A DNA stretch of 58,122 nt from an uncultured Bacteroides sp. (lineage in GTDB: Bacteria; Bacteroidota; Bacteroidia; Bacteroidales; Bacteroidaceae), in the NCBI GenBank assembly GCA_900766005.1, contig CAAFTU010000086.1, forward strand, positions 1 through 58,122, given 5' to 3'. Both the position numbers and the translations under genes were made by a program. Positions 8,539 through 19,500 of this stretch are shown here, piece after piece (the stretch's first letter is position 1; every line of letters starts with the position of its first letter). Under the pieces are notes generated by a model. It ran no database searches, was not told the DNA's origin, and saw only the letters and a program-made list of their open reading frames with translations.

Positions 8539-9738
8539 TTATTTCTTATCACCGGCAGCTTCGGGGGCGTTCTGGTAGTAAAGGTCACCGCCAAGTATTT
8601 GTTTGATGCGGCGTACCATCTCTTCACCTCTCAGGCTGAATGAAATGGCTTTTCCTTCGGGGTCTATCAGAATCATTTGAGGAATGGCTTTTACCCCCAT
8701 GAATTTGGCTGATGGAGAGCCCCATCCCAGCAGGTCTGAAGCATGTACCCAGCCTTCTAGGTTGATGCCTTTGCTCTCGATGGCTTTTTTCCAGTCTTTC
8801 TCTTTATTGTCTACAGAGAAGCTGATGATGGTAAACTTGTCTTGCTGATCTTTGGTGTCGTTGTACAATTGAATCAAGTGGGGCATCTCACGCAAACAGG
8901 GACCACACCAGGATGCCCAGAAATCGAGCAGCACATATTTACCGCGGTAATCGCTGAGCTTGCTTGTTGTTCCATCCAGTAACGGGAGGGTGATATCTGG
9001 TAATTCATTGCCTACTTTCAGGTCAAGAGCACGTATTGTGTTGTTGAAAGAACGGTAATAGGGGTGGTCTTTCAGTACCGGTGATAGAGAATTGAACAGC
9101 TGTTCTGCATACCGGTTGCTGAACATGTAGTAGATTTCACGTTCCATCATCACGGGGGCAAGCGGAGAATCATTGTGGTCGAGCAGGAAATCTACCCGGT
9201 CGGCATTGCAACGTACCAACGAACGGGCACCGATACTTAACCAGCGCTGGTTGCCTTCTTCTGTATTAAGATAGCTTTCTCCGTGCTTGGCAATGAGAAC
9301 TTTCAGTGAATCGCCTTGCTCTTTAACAGAGCGTGTAGTGAAACTTCTATATTCTTTGAGAAGGTCGTTGGTTGGGGTGCCGGTAATGGAGGCTCCGTTA
9401 GGATATGCACCGTTGGGAATGTGAATTTTCACTTCTCCCGGTTCTACGAAAAAGACAGGCATCCCGTTGTCGAATCCGGTCAGAGCATACAGTTGGGTAG
9501 GCTCGTTGGCCGGAATGGTATAGTTGAATTCAAAATTTCCGTCTACCACTTTGGCAGAATCAACGGCTTTGATCCGGTCGTATTCATCAATTTGATTGAT
9601 ATACACCTTTTGGATTTTTGTAGGTGTGTAGCGCAATGAATCTTTGGCTATATGTCCTTTGATGGTACACACGTTTTGCGCTTCCATCGTGAAAAATGGA
9701 AAAAGACCAAGAGCGGCCAATGCTAATTTATATCGCAT
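8539..9738 (-). CDS. TlpA-type thiol-disulfide oxidoreductase with DUF4369-like N-terminus (copy 3)
   Basis: The 399-residue product has a signal peptide (cleavage near TMEAQ), a DUF4369-like N-terminal domain (about 22-125), a helical linker, and a C-terminal thioredoxin fold (about 240-385) with the redox motif WASWCGPC (Cys278 and Cys281). A cis-proline region (KAIPQMILID) is also present. It should act in the periplasm or at the outer membrane, reducing or exchanging disulfides. It is the last gene of the SusCD operon, 29 bases after a paralogue with cysteines at identical positions. The short charged tail after the thioredoxin domain is not found in the neighbouring copy. The natural substrate is unknown. 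Confidence 0.85.
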   Translation of the reverse strand: MRYKLALAALGLFPFFTMEAQNVCTIKGHIAKDSLRYTPTKIQKVYINQIDEYDRIKAVDSAKVVDGNFEFNYTIPANEPTQLYALTGFDNGMPVFFVEPGEVKIHIPNGAYPNGASITGTPTNDLLKEYRSFTTRSVKEQGDSLKVLIAKHGESYLNTEEGNQRWLSIGARSLVRCNADRVDFLLDHNDSPLAPVMMEREIYYMFSNRYAEQLFNSLSPVLKDHPYYRSFNNTIRALDLKVGNELPDITLPLLDGTTSKLSDYRGKYVLLDFWASWCGPCLREMPHLIQLYNDTKDQQDKFTIISFSVDNKEKDWKKAIESKGINLEGWVHASDLLGWGSPSAKFMGVKAIPQMILIDPEGKAISFSLRGEEMVRRIKQILGGDLYYQNAPEAAGDKK

Positions 9739-9767
9739 AATCTGTTTTTTTAGGTAATTAATGATTG

Positions 9768-10934
9768 TTACTTGTATTCTTCCACACCATCCATGATGCG
9801 TTTGAGCTTGATGATCAATTCTTCTCCTCTCAGATTGAACGCAATCACTTTGCCATCGGGGTTGAGAAGGGCTGTATAGGGCACTCCTGTTACATTGAAC
9901 AGGGTAACTGCATCTGATGACCAGCCTTTAAGGGTGGAGATATGAAGCCAGTTCTTGTGTGTCAGCTGGTTCTTGGCAATACAGTCGGTCCATTCTTTTT
10001 TCTTGTTGTCGATGGAGTAGCTCAAAACGACAAAGTTGTCTTTGGCTTCTGACAGCTGTAACGCTTGCTTCAAGAAAGGAAACTCGCGGCGGCAGGGACC
10101 ACACCAAGATGCCCAAATGTCCAGCAGAACGTATTTGCCTTTTAAGTCGGAGAGATTGATTTCCTTTCCTTCGGGAGTGATACCGGCAATGTCGGGAGCT
10201 TCGTTGCCCACTTTCAAGTCGGCTGCCTTGATCTTGTTCATCATTTCTTTGTAGATGCGACTTTTGCGCAGGTGAACGGGTACTGAACGAAGGAACTGAC
10301 GTTCCAATACTTTCGGCGTGAATACGTTAAACAAGTTGTGGTTGATAATGAAAAGAGAAGCTTCACTGTCAATGTGGTCCATGACAAAACGCATCACCTT
10401 AGTTTTGTAATAGATTCCGTTGGCATGGAAGGTAGCACGCTGATAGGGTGCAAAAGCTTTTTCATCGTTGCGTATCTGTTCGGGTAGCGCATTGTACATC
10501 TCATTCATTTTGTTTCTTGACCAATCGGTATATTTTTCAAAAAGCTGTTGGTAAGCACAAAGCACCTCGTTGCTTCTGGTTCCCGTAACGGTGGCCGATA
10601 CCGGGAAATGAGCGTTGAAAGGATTTATGGTTATTTTTCCGGGTTCAAGGAACAGAGCGATGCTTCCGTTGTCAAATCCGGTGATGTAGCACATTTCCAG
10701 ATTTTGAGGAGCTTTTCCTTTAAAATGAAACTTCTTATTTTTAACGGTAGCAGAGTCAATTGTAATTTGCTGACCATCTACTTCACGTTGCAAGTAGAGT
10801 TTTTTAATTGTTTTTGGAGTAAACCGAAGTGAATCCTGTGTCATCTGACCGGAAATGCTGAACGTGTTGTTTTCTTGCGCTTGCATTCCTAAATTGACAG
10901 CTAATCCAATCATAAATAAGGATAGAAATCTCAT
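9768..10934 (-). CDS. TlpA-type thiol-disulfide oxidoreductase with DUF4369-like N-terminus (copy 2)
   Basis: The 388-residue product has a signal peptide ending near MQAQ, a DUF4369-like domain with the motif TGFDNG also seen in the next gene, and a C-terminal thioredoxin domain with WASWCGPCRREFPF (Cys278 and Cys281) and cis-proline motif TGVPYTALLNPDG. The identical cysteine numbering and shared N-terminal motifs indicate a tandem duplication with the gene at 8539. It lies five bases downstream of copy 1, so the three are co-translated from one message. The likely role is periplasmic disulfide reduction or exchange linked to the substrate taken up by the adjacent SusCD. Confidence 0.85.
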   Translation of the reverse strand: MRFLSLFMIGLAVNLGMQAQENNTFSISGQMTQDSLRFTPKTIKKLYLQREVDGQQITIDSATVKNKKFHFKGKAPQNLEMCYITGFDNGSIALFLEPGKITINPFNAHFPVSATVTGTRSNEVLCAYQQLFEKYTDWSRNKMNEMYNALPEQIRNDEKAFAPYQRATFHANGIYYKTKVMRFVMDHIDSEASLFIINHNLFNVFTPKVLERQFLRSVPVHLRKSRIYKEMMNKIKAADLKVGNEAPDIAGITPEGKEINLSDLKGKYVLLDIWASWCGPCRREFPFLKQALQLSEAKDNFVVLSYSIDNKKKEWTDCIAKNQLTHKNWLHISTLKGWSSDAVTLFNVTGVPYTALLNPDGKVIAFNLRGEELIIKLKRIMDGVEEYK

Positions 10935-10939
10935 GTTTT

Positions 10940-12067
10940 TTAGTATTTGATATTTAATAATTTGTTAAATTTCTCTTGGAGGAAACTGGCTAGCTTTTCT
11001 CCGCGCAGGTGAGTGGCAATGATACGGTTGTTTTCATCCAGAATGTAGATTGCGGGTACACCTGTCACATTATACTGACGGGCTACTGAGCACTTCCAGC
11101 CTTGCAGAGAGGATACGTTGATCCAAGTCAGACCGTCTTTTTTAACCGCGTCTGCCCATCTCTCCTTCTTGTTGTCAAGTGAGATGCTGATGATTTCCAA
11201 CCCTTGGCTGTGGTATTGTTCGTACAGCTTTTTCAAAGCAGGGTTATTCAGTCGGCAGGGACCGCACCAAGATGCCCAGAAGTCCACAATTTTAATTTTT
11301 CCCGGCACTTTGCTCAAGGTAACCTGGTTTCCGTTAAGGTCGGGAAGGGTAAAGTCGGGAGCAGGTACTCCGCTCTGTGTCTGTTTCATCCGGTCTATGC
11401 GTTCTTTCATGATGCGTGCGCTGGGTGTGTTTTTAGCACCTGGGCCCATCGCTTCATACATGTGTATGCTTTCTTCCAGTCCGGCTTCTTTCATCAGGAC
11501 ATTGGTCTGTATCGTGTAGGCAGTAATGAGGTCGTCATGTTTTCTCAGAAACTCCTTCGTGTCTCTGTCGATCTGCTTTTCGATGATTTGCAGGCTATCG
11601 TTAACCTTACTTGCACTGCGAAATTTGTTCTCTTTGAGCAAGGCTTCGTGGCGCTCTTTGTATCCTTTCAGCACATTGTGAAGCGAATCGGAGTAAGCGG
11701 CATACGATGTCCATTCATCTTGCAGTTTCCCGCCGCGGATGTAAGCACCGCTTTTGTCTTTCAGCAGCGCTTCATAGGTTGTGTTGGGTTCAGCAAGAAA
11801 AGTGAATCCTCCTCCGTAGTTTTCAACGACGATTTGAGCAACTATCGGTTCGCTGACTTTTCCTTTCAAGATAAAGTTCGGAGCCTTGAATGTGCAGCTG
11901 CCCAGAGTATCAACTTTGTTTTCGGATGTTTGCGCCAGTAGATAAAGGCGGCCAGAATCAATGCCTTCAATCTGTCCTTTGACCGTGAGGTTCTCTTGTG
12001 CGCTGAGGTTCATGGCGCTGCCCGCAAGGAGCAGTGCCATGAGTGATATTTGAGTTCTATTTTTCAT
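10940..12067 (-). CDS. TlpA-type thiol-disulfide oxidoreductase with DUF4369-like N-terminus (copy 1)
   Basis: The 375-residue product begins MKNRTQISLM with a signal peptide ending at LSAQ. A DUF4369-like domain (about 25-115) is followed by a long charged helical segment and a thioredoxin domain with WASWCGPC (Cys268 and Cys271) and cis-proline motif TGVPAIYILD. The frame is open upstream to 12166, but that would overlap the PKD-like gene by about 100 bases; ATG 12067 gives a proper signal peptide and a one-base gap. It is the most divergent of the three copies, with a shorter N-terminal domain. Confidence 0.85.
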   Translation of the reverse strand: MKNRTQISLMALLLAGSAMNLSAQENLTVKGQIEGIDSGRLYLLAQTSENKVDTLGSCTFKAPNFILKGKVSEPIVAQIVVENYGGGFTFLAEPNTTYEALLKDKSGAYIRGGKLQDEWTSYAAYSDSLHNVLKGYKERHEALLKENKFRSASKVNDSLQIIEKQIDRDTKEFLRKHDDLITAYTIQTNVLMKEAGLEESIHMYEAMGPGAKNTPSARIMKERIDRMKQTQSGVPAPDFTLPDLNGNQVTLSKVPGKIKIVDFWASWCGPCRLNNPALKKLYEQYHSQGLEIISISLDNKKERWADAVKKDGLTWINVSSLQGWKCSVARQYNVTGVPAIYILDENNRIIATHLRGEKLASFLQEKFNKLLNIKY

Positions 12068-12068
12068 A

Positions 12069-13829
12069 TTATTGGTAATCTTTGACATAGTACATATATT
12101 CGTGTGCAAACTGTAAATCCATGATGTTGCCGAATTTCGCTCCGCTTTCGTCTTGTGTGTAGACATTGTTGTTGAATGTCTCGTCTATATCACCGGCAGT
12201 GGTCAGCTTGATTTCGGTCACAGCTCCTTCATTGCCTTTATTCATGCCGATGCAGATGTATTGACGGAGGTTGTCATCGTCTTCACCCATGAAGCTACTT
12301 TTGTCGTAGGAACGCAGTTTCAGGATGTTGATGTTCCATCCTTCCGGAGCCTGATAAATAAGTGCCTTGTCGGCATTCGACGTGTTATAACGATACAGGT
12401 TGCCTCCTTCGGCATAGAACACATAGCTGCTCATGAACTCAGTGCTGTAAAGTACTGAGTAAACACCGGTATTTGGATTGAAGTCTTTCAGTTTTTTGCC
12501 GGTGATGCTGAACAGCGGATTGTTGTCTCCTTCTTCACTGCCGTCGTCTTTCAGCAGTGCAAGGCTTTTGTCATCTTTATCTCCACCCAATGAAGTGAGC
12601 TCATACAGGTAGTAGCTGTTGTTGCTTTTGTCTTTGAAAATGAAGCAGGCTTTCGAATCTTCATAATTTTCCTTATACTGGATATAAGCATAGATTGCTT
12701 CTTTTCCTTTGGGAGAAAGCCCTTGCTTTTCGAGTGTAGAGAAGTCCACATGTGCGTCCAGTACCGGGTTGAAAAGTCGGAAACCAGGATCTCCTGCTTT
12801 CTTTTCTTCGTAATAATTGAAGTAGTCGTCCTGGTTGGAAACGCAGATGAAGCGGTTGTTCTTCTGGTCCCAAAGTACAATGTATTTTTCGGTAATGGTA
12901 CCTGTAGTCACTGCATAGTCTGTCAAGTGATTCGGGTTGTTTGCATTTTCACCGGGCACTTTGAAAGCAATCATGTGCTTGCTCCAATAGAATCGTCCGT
13001 CGGTAGAAATAATACATTTGGTGTCTGTATCGTTACTGGAGTCTCCGGTCGTGAAGAACGACTTGAACGTGAATGGACGAGGGTCTTTATTGTTGCTCGG
13101 TATGACATAATTCTTCCACAATACTTCATTTAAGCCATACGGGTTGTACACTTGAGAGCTACCGTCGCTGTAGAGGGCAGCTAAGCGAGTGGAAGGAGTT
13201 TTATAGTCGTTGTTGTAGGCTGCATATACCAGGCCGATGGCATCTTTAAACGGTTTGTTTCCTGCATCGGGGTGGGCAACAGCATGGGCATCGGTACGCA
13301 CTTTGGTTTCAGAGCCCACTGTCTCTACGTTACCTAGTAGCGCATTGCCGGGTTGGCCATGGAGTACAAACAAACTGTTCTTGAAAATGGGACGTGTCTG
13401 AATCACAATTTTCTCGAATTTGGAAAGTTTGGTGCTGTTGTCCTTTATTTCAAGAAGCACCTGGTATTGTGTTTCCTTGCCAATAGCCAAAGGCACATCC
13501 AATGATCCTTTTGTTTGAACGGTATCTTTTACTTGTTTATCATCTTTTTTGTAGCTGATGTACCAAAAGAAATCCAGATTATCGAAATTGCTGGCCAGAG
13601 TCTGTTCCAGTTGCACTTCAATGTGTCCGGTAGTCTGTTCCTCATTGAGCGGCTGTTGCAATTCGATGGTTTTTCCTGCAATGGTGTTTACAGTGGCAGG
13701 GATGAATGAAACCGTCTTGATTTCATTCATCTGGTCTAAGTGGTAGTCGTATGACCCCTTGTCCTTGTAGCAGCCCGAAAGCGTGCTCAAGACCATTATG
13801 CTTATGATTGCTTTTTTCATCGTTTTCAT
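12069..13829 (-). CDS. PKD-like family surface lipoprotein
   Basis: The 586-residue product has a lipoprotein signal with lipobox LSGC (Cys20) and an N-terminal region resembling the PKD-like family encoded next to SusCD pairs. The C-terminal two thirds contain repeated strands of the type seen in propellers (for example GRFYWSKHMIAFK and GNLYRYNTSN). Two starts are possible, ATG 13829 and ATG 13820 (MKKAIIS); the longer is listed. It sits three bases after the DUF4843-like gene and one base before the first TlpA gene, so it belongs to the same transcript. It is probably an outer-membrane, surface-exposed partner of the SusCD complex, but its ligand is unknown. Confidence 0.75.
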   Translation of the reverse strand: MKTMKKAIISIMVLSTLSGCYKDKGSYDYHLDQMNEIKTVSFIPATVNTIAGKTIELQQPLNEEQTTGHIEVQLEQTLASNFDNLDFFWYISYKKDDKQVKDTVQTKGSLDVPLAIGKETQYQVLLEIKDNSTKLSKFEKIVIQTRPIFKNSLFVLHGQPGNALLGNVETVGSETKVRTDAHAVAHPDAGNKPFKDAIGLVYAAYNNDYKTPSTRLAALYSDGSSQVYNPYGLNEVLWKNYVIPSNNKDPRPFTFKSFFTTGDSSNDTDTKCIISTDGRFYWSKHMIAFKVPGENANNPNHLTDYAVTTGTITEKYIVLWDQKNNRFICVSNQDDYFNYYEEKKAGDPGFRLFNPVLDAHVDFSTLEKQGLSPKGKEAIYAYIQYKENYEDSKACFIFKDKSNNSYYLYELTSLGGDKDDKSLALLKDDGSEEGDNNPLFSITGKKLKDFNPNTGVYSVLYSTEFMSSYVFYAEGGNLYRYNTSNADKALIYQAPEGWNINILKLRSYDKSSFMGEDDDNLRQYICIGMNKGNEGAVTEIKLTTAGDIDETFNNNVYTQDESGAKFGNIMDLQFAHEYMYYVKDYQ

Positions 13830-13832
13830 CTT

Positions 13833-15110
13833 TTAAATCGTTTCACGTTTGGGAAAGGTAAAGTCGTATTGGTCTTTGTTCTTTTCCCATTCTGCGTAGA
13901 ACAGTTTGTAGCATTCTTTGATACCTGCTTCACCTCCTAATAGAGTATCCCAAGCAAAGCCCGTGTCGCTGTTCCAGTCTTGGTAGATGGGGAACATCTC
14001 CGGCAGAAAGAACTTGTCTCCTTTGGCATTGAGCAGTGTTTTGATCATGAATTTGTATTTGGCTTCTGAATAATCACCATAATAAGGTGTAATCATGCTA
14101 CTGCAGGCTGTCCACCAAATGGGGGTTACTACATCATAATCCATGTCTTTCAACATGGGAATCTGTTCGTTTCTGAAGTTGTCAAAAGACATGCCCCAGT
14201 TGAAATAATTGTTGAAGGATTTCATCATAGCTACAATCGCTTTTTTGTGAAGCCCTTTCAGGTTTTCTTCTTCTCCATTGAACAGTTCTTTCTCGTTGGA
14301 GGTATCGGCACCGATGCTATTGCACAAACTGATAAAACTGCTGGAACTGTAAGTCCCCAGGTATTTGTCGTGCTTTTCAGTCCAGTAATAGGGTTTCGGA
14401 TACTCCGGACCGCCTGAGATAAACGGGATGGCTATGTTCAGCGGTTCGTTGGGATGTGCCTGGTTGTGCTCGCGGATAGAGTCGATGACAGCCAACTGGT
14501 AGTCCGGATACACGCCCCATGGGTTATTGTTATACGCATAGTCCTCATCTTTGGTCACTTTCACGATGAAGATGTGCTTTTCTGCACTGAACTCACCGAA
14601 GAACATGCCTGCGTTATACTCCCATCCTGCTGGTGTTTGGTAAGAGTCTTCTACGTAGACGTTGAAATTTTCAAATCCTTCGGCACCGATACCGATGTCC
14701 GAACGTTCTTCATCTACACAGAGTGTCATACCATAGCGAGTGTCTTGTGTCTCGGGACGACCCACTTTGATTTCAATTTCTTTCTTGTATTCTCCGGCTT
14801 TGAATACCACTTCCGGACAGGTAACTTGAGCCTGCGGGTAGTTTTCCATTGCGATGGCTTTCAGTACCAGCGTGCGGTCGAAGTCTTCCACATAGCCCAG
14901 TAGTTTGATTTTAATCTTGACCGTAATTTCTTTGGGATCTTCCAAAATGTAGTCGGCAAAATTGATGATTGTGTCGAGCTTTTCTTTGTCATAATCGAAA
15001 TAGGCTCCGTTTGAATTTGCATCATAGAAAGGCGGTTCGCTCTTCTCGCATGATGCCAGCCAGCTTCCTGTGAGCAGGAAGAGCAGGATATATAGGCAAT
15101 TTCTTTTCAT
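13833..15110 (-). CDS. DUF4843-like SusCD-associated lipoprotein
   Basis: The 425-residue product begins MKRNCLYILL with lipobox LASC (Cys21). The N-terminal 150 residues look like a beta-sandwich (for example EITVKIKIKLLGYVEDFDR), as in DUF4843 proteins that accompany SusCD systems. The C-terminal part is aromatic-rich and of unrecognised fold. Two longer starts exist, at 15137 and 15179; 15110 is chosen because it yields a clean lipoprotein signal. It follows SusD and is likely held on the surface as a third member of the uptake complex. Confidence 0.72.
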   Translation of the reverse strand: MKRNCLYILLFLLTGSWLASCEKSEPPFYDANSNGAYFDYDKEKLDTIINFADYILEDPKEITVKIKIKLLGYVEDFDRTLVLKAIAMENYPQAQVTCPEVVFKAGEYKKEIEIKVGRPETQDTRYGMTLCVDEERSDIGIGAEGFENFNVYVEDSYQTPAGWEYNAGMFFGEFSAEKHIFIVKVTKDEDYAYNNNPWGVYPDYQLAVIDSIREHNQAHPNEPLNIAIPFISGGPEYPKPYYWTEKHDKYLGTYSSSSFISLCNSIGADTSNEKELFNGEEENLKGLHKKAIVAMMKSFNNYFNWGMSFDNFRNEQIPMLKDMDYDVVTPIWWTACSSMITPYYGDYSEAKYKFMIKTLLNAKGDKFFLPEMFPIYQDWNSDTGFAWDTLLGGEAGIKECYKLFYAEWEKNKDQYDFTFPKRETI

Positions 15111-15145
15111 ATACAAACAAATTATTTTTTTCTTCATTGCTTGGT

Positions 15146-16570
15146 TTATTCTTGATTTTCTTCGGAGTCTGCCGTCCATCCGTATTCTTTTTCGGCATCG
15201 GGCAAGGGGAATACATACTGTGCTTTTCCCAAAGTTACCTCATTGAAGTGCTCCACCGGAGCGGTGGGATGTTGCTTCAGGAAGAAATAGTATTGACCTT
15301 CAGCATAGAATTCTTTGCGGTACTCCCGGTTCAGTGCTTTGATCCGGTCTGCTTCGGTTTTGAAATGCTCGTCTTCAGAAGCAGGGTAGCCTCGTTTGTG
15401 TCTTACTTCATTCAGTTTGGCTTCGCTGTCAGACAATGCCTTCATTTCACACAGAATGTAGTACATCTCCGGTAGGCGAATCAAGGGAACCACTTCGTTT
15501 TCGTTTTTGATGTATTTAAGTGATTGTACCTGTTCGGTGGCATATCTTTTCACAGTGCGGTAGCGGATATCGTTTGTAGAACCGCTTGTTGCGTTGAACA
15601 GGGTATTGAATGTGCTGACTTTGCTGAAATACTGAGTAGTCAGCTTGTCACCGTCCGACCAGAATGCAGAAAGATTTTTTTCCATTTCGTAGAGATAGAG
15701 TCCGCACAATACCTCATTGAATAGAATAGGGTCGCTGGAGTTGGCACTCTGCAACTCTAATCCGCAGTGGTCGATTACATCTTGTGCACAGGTGATGGCT
15801 TCCTCGGCTTTGCCCATGTAGCAGTAAACACGAGCCATCACTGCGTTGATGGCATGGTAGTTGAAGCGGAAACGGCGGTTTTGTCCGTCATTGGACGTCA
15901 GTGTTTTTTTGGCTTCATAGCTCATGAGCTGTTTGGCTGACTTCAAGTCATCCAAAATCAGATCCAGTACCTGTTCGGCAGTGCGCAACGGCTGTTTGCT
16001 GTTGTCGGCTACGGTGCGGTAGGGCATACAGGGAGTAGCAGCTGCTGTAGGGTCGCCTTTGTAATTCATCGGTCCCCATCCACGCAGAATGTCGAAATGC
16101 AAGTAAGCCCGGATAGCCAGTGCTTCTCCACGGAGCATACTGCGGGTTTCAGGAGATGCGATGACCCGTTCCCCGTTTTTGTCCAGCCACTTCAGTAAGT
16201 TGTTGGCATTGGCTATCATTTTATAGGCTTGTGTCCAAGTATCAGCCAGACGGGCTTTGGTATTGTAGCCTTGGTCGGTTTCATTTTCATATTGATAGAT
16301 GGCCGACCGTTCGGAAGCTCCCGAGGGAATCATGTCATAAAGTTGCGCCATTTGGTCGAGCATACCGAATGAGAGGTTGTCGCCATAGGCTTTCTGATTG
16401 GTCATGCCGATGTAGATACCAGCCAGTGCGCTTTGAAATCCAGATTCGGTTTCAAAAAGTTCTTCGGCCGGTACATCCGTACTGGGACTTACATCAAACC
16501 AGTCGGAGCAGGAGCTGGTGAGCAGGCATCCAGCTATGCTGAGTAAGAGGGTATATATTTTTCGTTTCAT
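15146..16570 (-). CDS. SusD/RagB-family surface substrate-binding lipoprotein
   Basis: The 474-residue product has a lipoprotein signal (LTSSC, Cys21), the SusD start motif DWFDVSPSTDVPAEELFETE and helical TPR-like repeats around YCYMGKAEEAITCAQDVI. The C-terminus carries REYRKEFYAEGQYYFFLKQ, equivalent to the usual RRxEFxxEGxRxxDL motif. SusD proteins cap the SusC barrel and deliver ligand. The stop is 11 bases from the SusC gene stop-start junction, the normal SusC-SusD order. It is shorter than starch-type SusD proteins, which fits a RagB-like, non-glycan ligand, although that is inference. Confidence 0.92.
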   Translation of the reverse strand: MKRKIYTLLLSIAGCLLTSSCSDWFDVSPSTDVPAEELFETESGFQSALAGIYIGMTNQKAYGDNLSFGMLDQMAQLYDMIPSGASERSAIYQYENETDQGYNTKARLADTWTQAYKMIANANNLLKWLDKNGERVIASPETRSMLRGEALAIRAYLHFDILRGWGPMNYKGDPTAAATPCMPYRTVADNSKQPLRTAEQVLDLILDDLKSAKQLMSYEAKKTLTSNDGQNRRFRFNYHAINAVMARVYCYMGKAEEAITCAQDVIDHCGLELQSANSSDPILFNEVLCGLYLYEMEKNLSAFWSDGDKLTTQYFSKVSTFNTLFNATSGSTNDIRYRTVKRYATEQVQSLKYIKNENEVVPLIRLPEMYYILCEMKALSDSEAKLNEVRHKRGYPASEDEHFKTEADRIKALNREYRKEFYAEGQYYFFLKQHPTAPVEHFNEVTLGKAQYVFPLPDAEKEYGWTADSEENQE

Positions 16571-16581
16571 ATGTATATTTT

Positions 16582-19500
16582 TTATTTAAAGATGATGGAC
16601 ATGGAAAGGGTGTATGAACGTGCAAACGGGTATTCCAGTCCTCGCTCCATGCGAATGGGGGAGATACGGAACAGGTCGTTTGTTGTGAAGTTCAATGACA
16701 ATACATTGATACCCAATCGGCGAAGATAGTTGAACTTTTCTTCGTTGAAACGGTAACCCACGTTGAGGGTAGCCAGTTTCAGTTCGTTGTCCTTCATGAT
16801 GAAGCGCGTACTTGCCGGCGTTTCTGAACCATTGACATCAAATTTCTTGAAATGAACCACATCGCCCGGTTTGTGCCAGCGGCTGGTATTGGCGCGTTTG
16901 TCGAGGTTGTAGGCAATGTTTGAATTTTCAATTTTGTCTACCAATGTCTGGTTGTACACAATACCTCCCCATTTATAAGAGAAACCGAGTCCCACAGAGA
17001 AGTCATTCCAGGTAAAGTTACTGCTGATAGTTCCGCTCACGTCGGGGTTGGTATCTCCAATGGGCACTTTATCTACTGCATCCCAGGTGAATGTTTTTTT
17101 ACCGTCACGAGTGAGGAACACTTCTCTACCTGTAATAGGGTCGATACCCAACGAACGTACTGCATAGTAAGTTGTTGTAGACTGACCTTCCTGATAAACC
17201 GGCAGCGGTGCTTTATCTGATTTCAGTGCTTCTTCGTTCATCTTGCGCAGGTAGTCTGAAATCTTGCGGATTTTGTTCTTATTGTGGTTGGCATTCACAT
17301 TGATGGTCCAGTTCATCCCTTTCTGAATGTTCTGGTATGCAATGACGTTCAAAGAAGCATCGAATCCTTGGTTTTGCAGCTCCCCTGCATTGATTACCTG
17401 CGATTCGAAACCGGTAGAAGGAGCCAAATCGTAGTTGGTAAGCAACTGGCGGGTAATGTTGTTGTAGTAGTTGAACGATGCATTGATGCGGTTGTTCCAG
17501 AAACCGACGTCTAAGCCGATGCCTAAGTTGTCAGTCTTGGCCCATTTCAGGTTCGGGTTGTTCAATCCGGCCAACAGTGCACCTACCATCGGGAAGGAGG
17601 TATAGGGCTTCATTGTTCCGCTAAAAGTATAATACTCGATTGCATCCGAAGGACTGAAGTTCTGCTCTCCGGTGGTACCATAGGTAGCACGGAGCACTAA
17701 GTTGGAGATACGTCCTTGCAGCCATTTTTCTTCGTGTGCATTCCAACGGACACCTGTCGACCAGAACGGAGTGAGTTTGTGCTCAGCATAGCGTGAAGAA
17801 ATTTCACCGCTGATGTTGAAGTCGAAAGAGTAGCGGTTGTCGTAGCTATAGGAGAACGTACCGATCAAACCCATCTGGCGGGAGATGGATTCTGTACCGC
17901 TGGGACGGTCGTCCATCTTGTTACCGAAGATGAAGTCACTCATGTGCACATCGGGGTATCCCGTTGCATGCAGATTCACGTAATCACTCTTGTCTTCACT
18001 GATGGTCCAGTTGCCAAACAAACTGAAGAGGTGCTTGTCGAGAGGAAGGTTCCAGTTGACACCGAAATTGCTCGACCAAGAGGTCATCTCACCGGTACTC
18101 TTGCTGAATTCACCTTTGAGCGTAACGTCTGTTTCTGTGGCAAACTTGGTGTGCTCGGCCGGCAGGAACTGTTCGGTGCGAGCCATACCACGGGTATAAG
18201 AGAACTGTTCGGAGAAACGCAGGTTCTTTGTAGCCTGGTATTCTAAGTTCAGTGTAGAAGCAATGGTTAAGTTGCGTGCTTCGTCTTTGATGCCTACATT
18301 GGCATTGTAGAGCGGATTGACAATCGTGTTACTTCCGCTGCCTTTGTAGTTGTCCAAAATCTGTTCGTATTCACCATTTTTATTCTTGGTAGGATAATAG
18401 GGGTTCAGTCTGGTATAGGAACTGAACTGGCCATACGGAGAATTCTTTTGATTGCTTTCTGTCAGGTTGATGGTAGCACCTACCGAAATGTTGTCTTTTC
18501 TGTAGCTCATGCTGAAGTTGACACTCTTGTTGTTGTTTTCAGAGCCGATCATCACACCCGGAGTAAATCCGGCATTCAAGTCGAGGGTGTAACGGAACAA
18601 ATCGGTACCACCGGCAGCACTCAGTGAATGGCGGTGCTGGATGGCTGTGCGTAAAGGTTGAGACAACCAATAGGTGTCTACCCCTCCGAGTATATTACGC
18701 AGGTAGCGGTAGTATTCATTCATAGACTCTGCCTGGTTGGGATTGTACACACCGGCTTCCCATTCCGTTTGCAGTTTCTGTTGCGCATTCATCATGTTGT
18801 AGTCAGTGAGGTCTGGTGTTTCAATAACCAGATTTCCGCTATAATTGATGGTCAAGGCACCGTCGGGAGCTACTTTCGTTTCTACAACTACCACTCCATT
18901 TGATGCTTTCGAACCATAAATAGAAGTGGCCGCTGCATCTTTCAGGATGGTGATGTTGGCTACACGCTCCGGATCGAGGCTAAGCACCCGGCTGATAGGC
19001 ACGATAAATCCATCCAATACGAACAGCGGCGTATTCGGACGGCTCGATACATTGTCGAGCATCAAGTCCATGCTTCCTGGTTTGGAGGAAATGGCACCTA
19101 ACGACTGGTCACCGCGCATTTGGAATTCAGGTTGCGCGTTGGGGTTGGCACCTGTGCTGTTGTTTTCCAATACCTTGAAACTCGGGTCGAAAAACTGCAG
19201 ACTCTTGAGGATGTTGTTCGGGTTCATCTTACGAAGCTGTTCCCCTTTGACGGTAATGTAGTTACCGGTAAAGCTGGTCTTCTTTCGTTTGCTGATACCT
19301 GTCACAACGACTTCTTCCATGTTGACACCGCCGGGTTTCAGTACGATTTTCATATCGCGGTCGGCGTGTGTGATTTGTATAGACTGACTTTCATAGCCAA
19401 TGTAAGTGACACGGATAGAGGATTTGCGTTTGATGCGTAGGCTGAATTTACCGTCGATGTTGGTGATACATCCGGCAGCTCCTTGGTTGGCTTGAGTTTC

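Noticed and set aside
11204..11941. A 245-codon plus-strand frame opposite the first TlpA gene
   Set aside because: The opposite strand carries a complete signal peptide and thioredoxin domain; this frame has no domain of its own.
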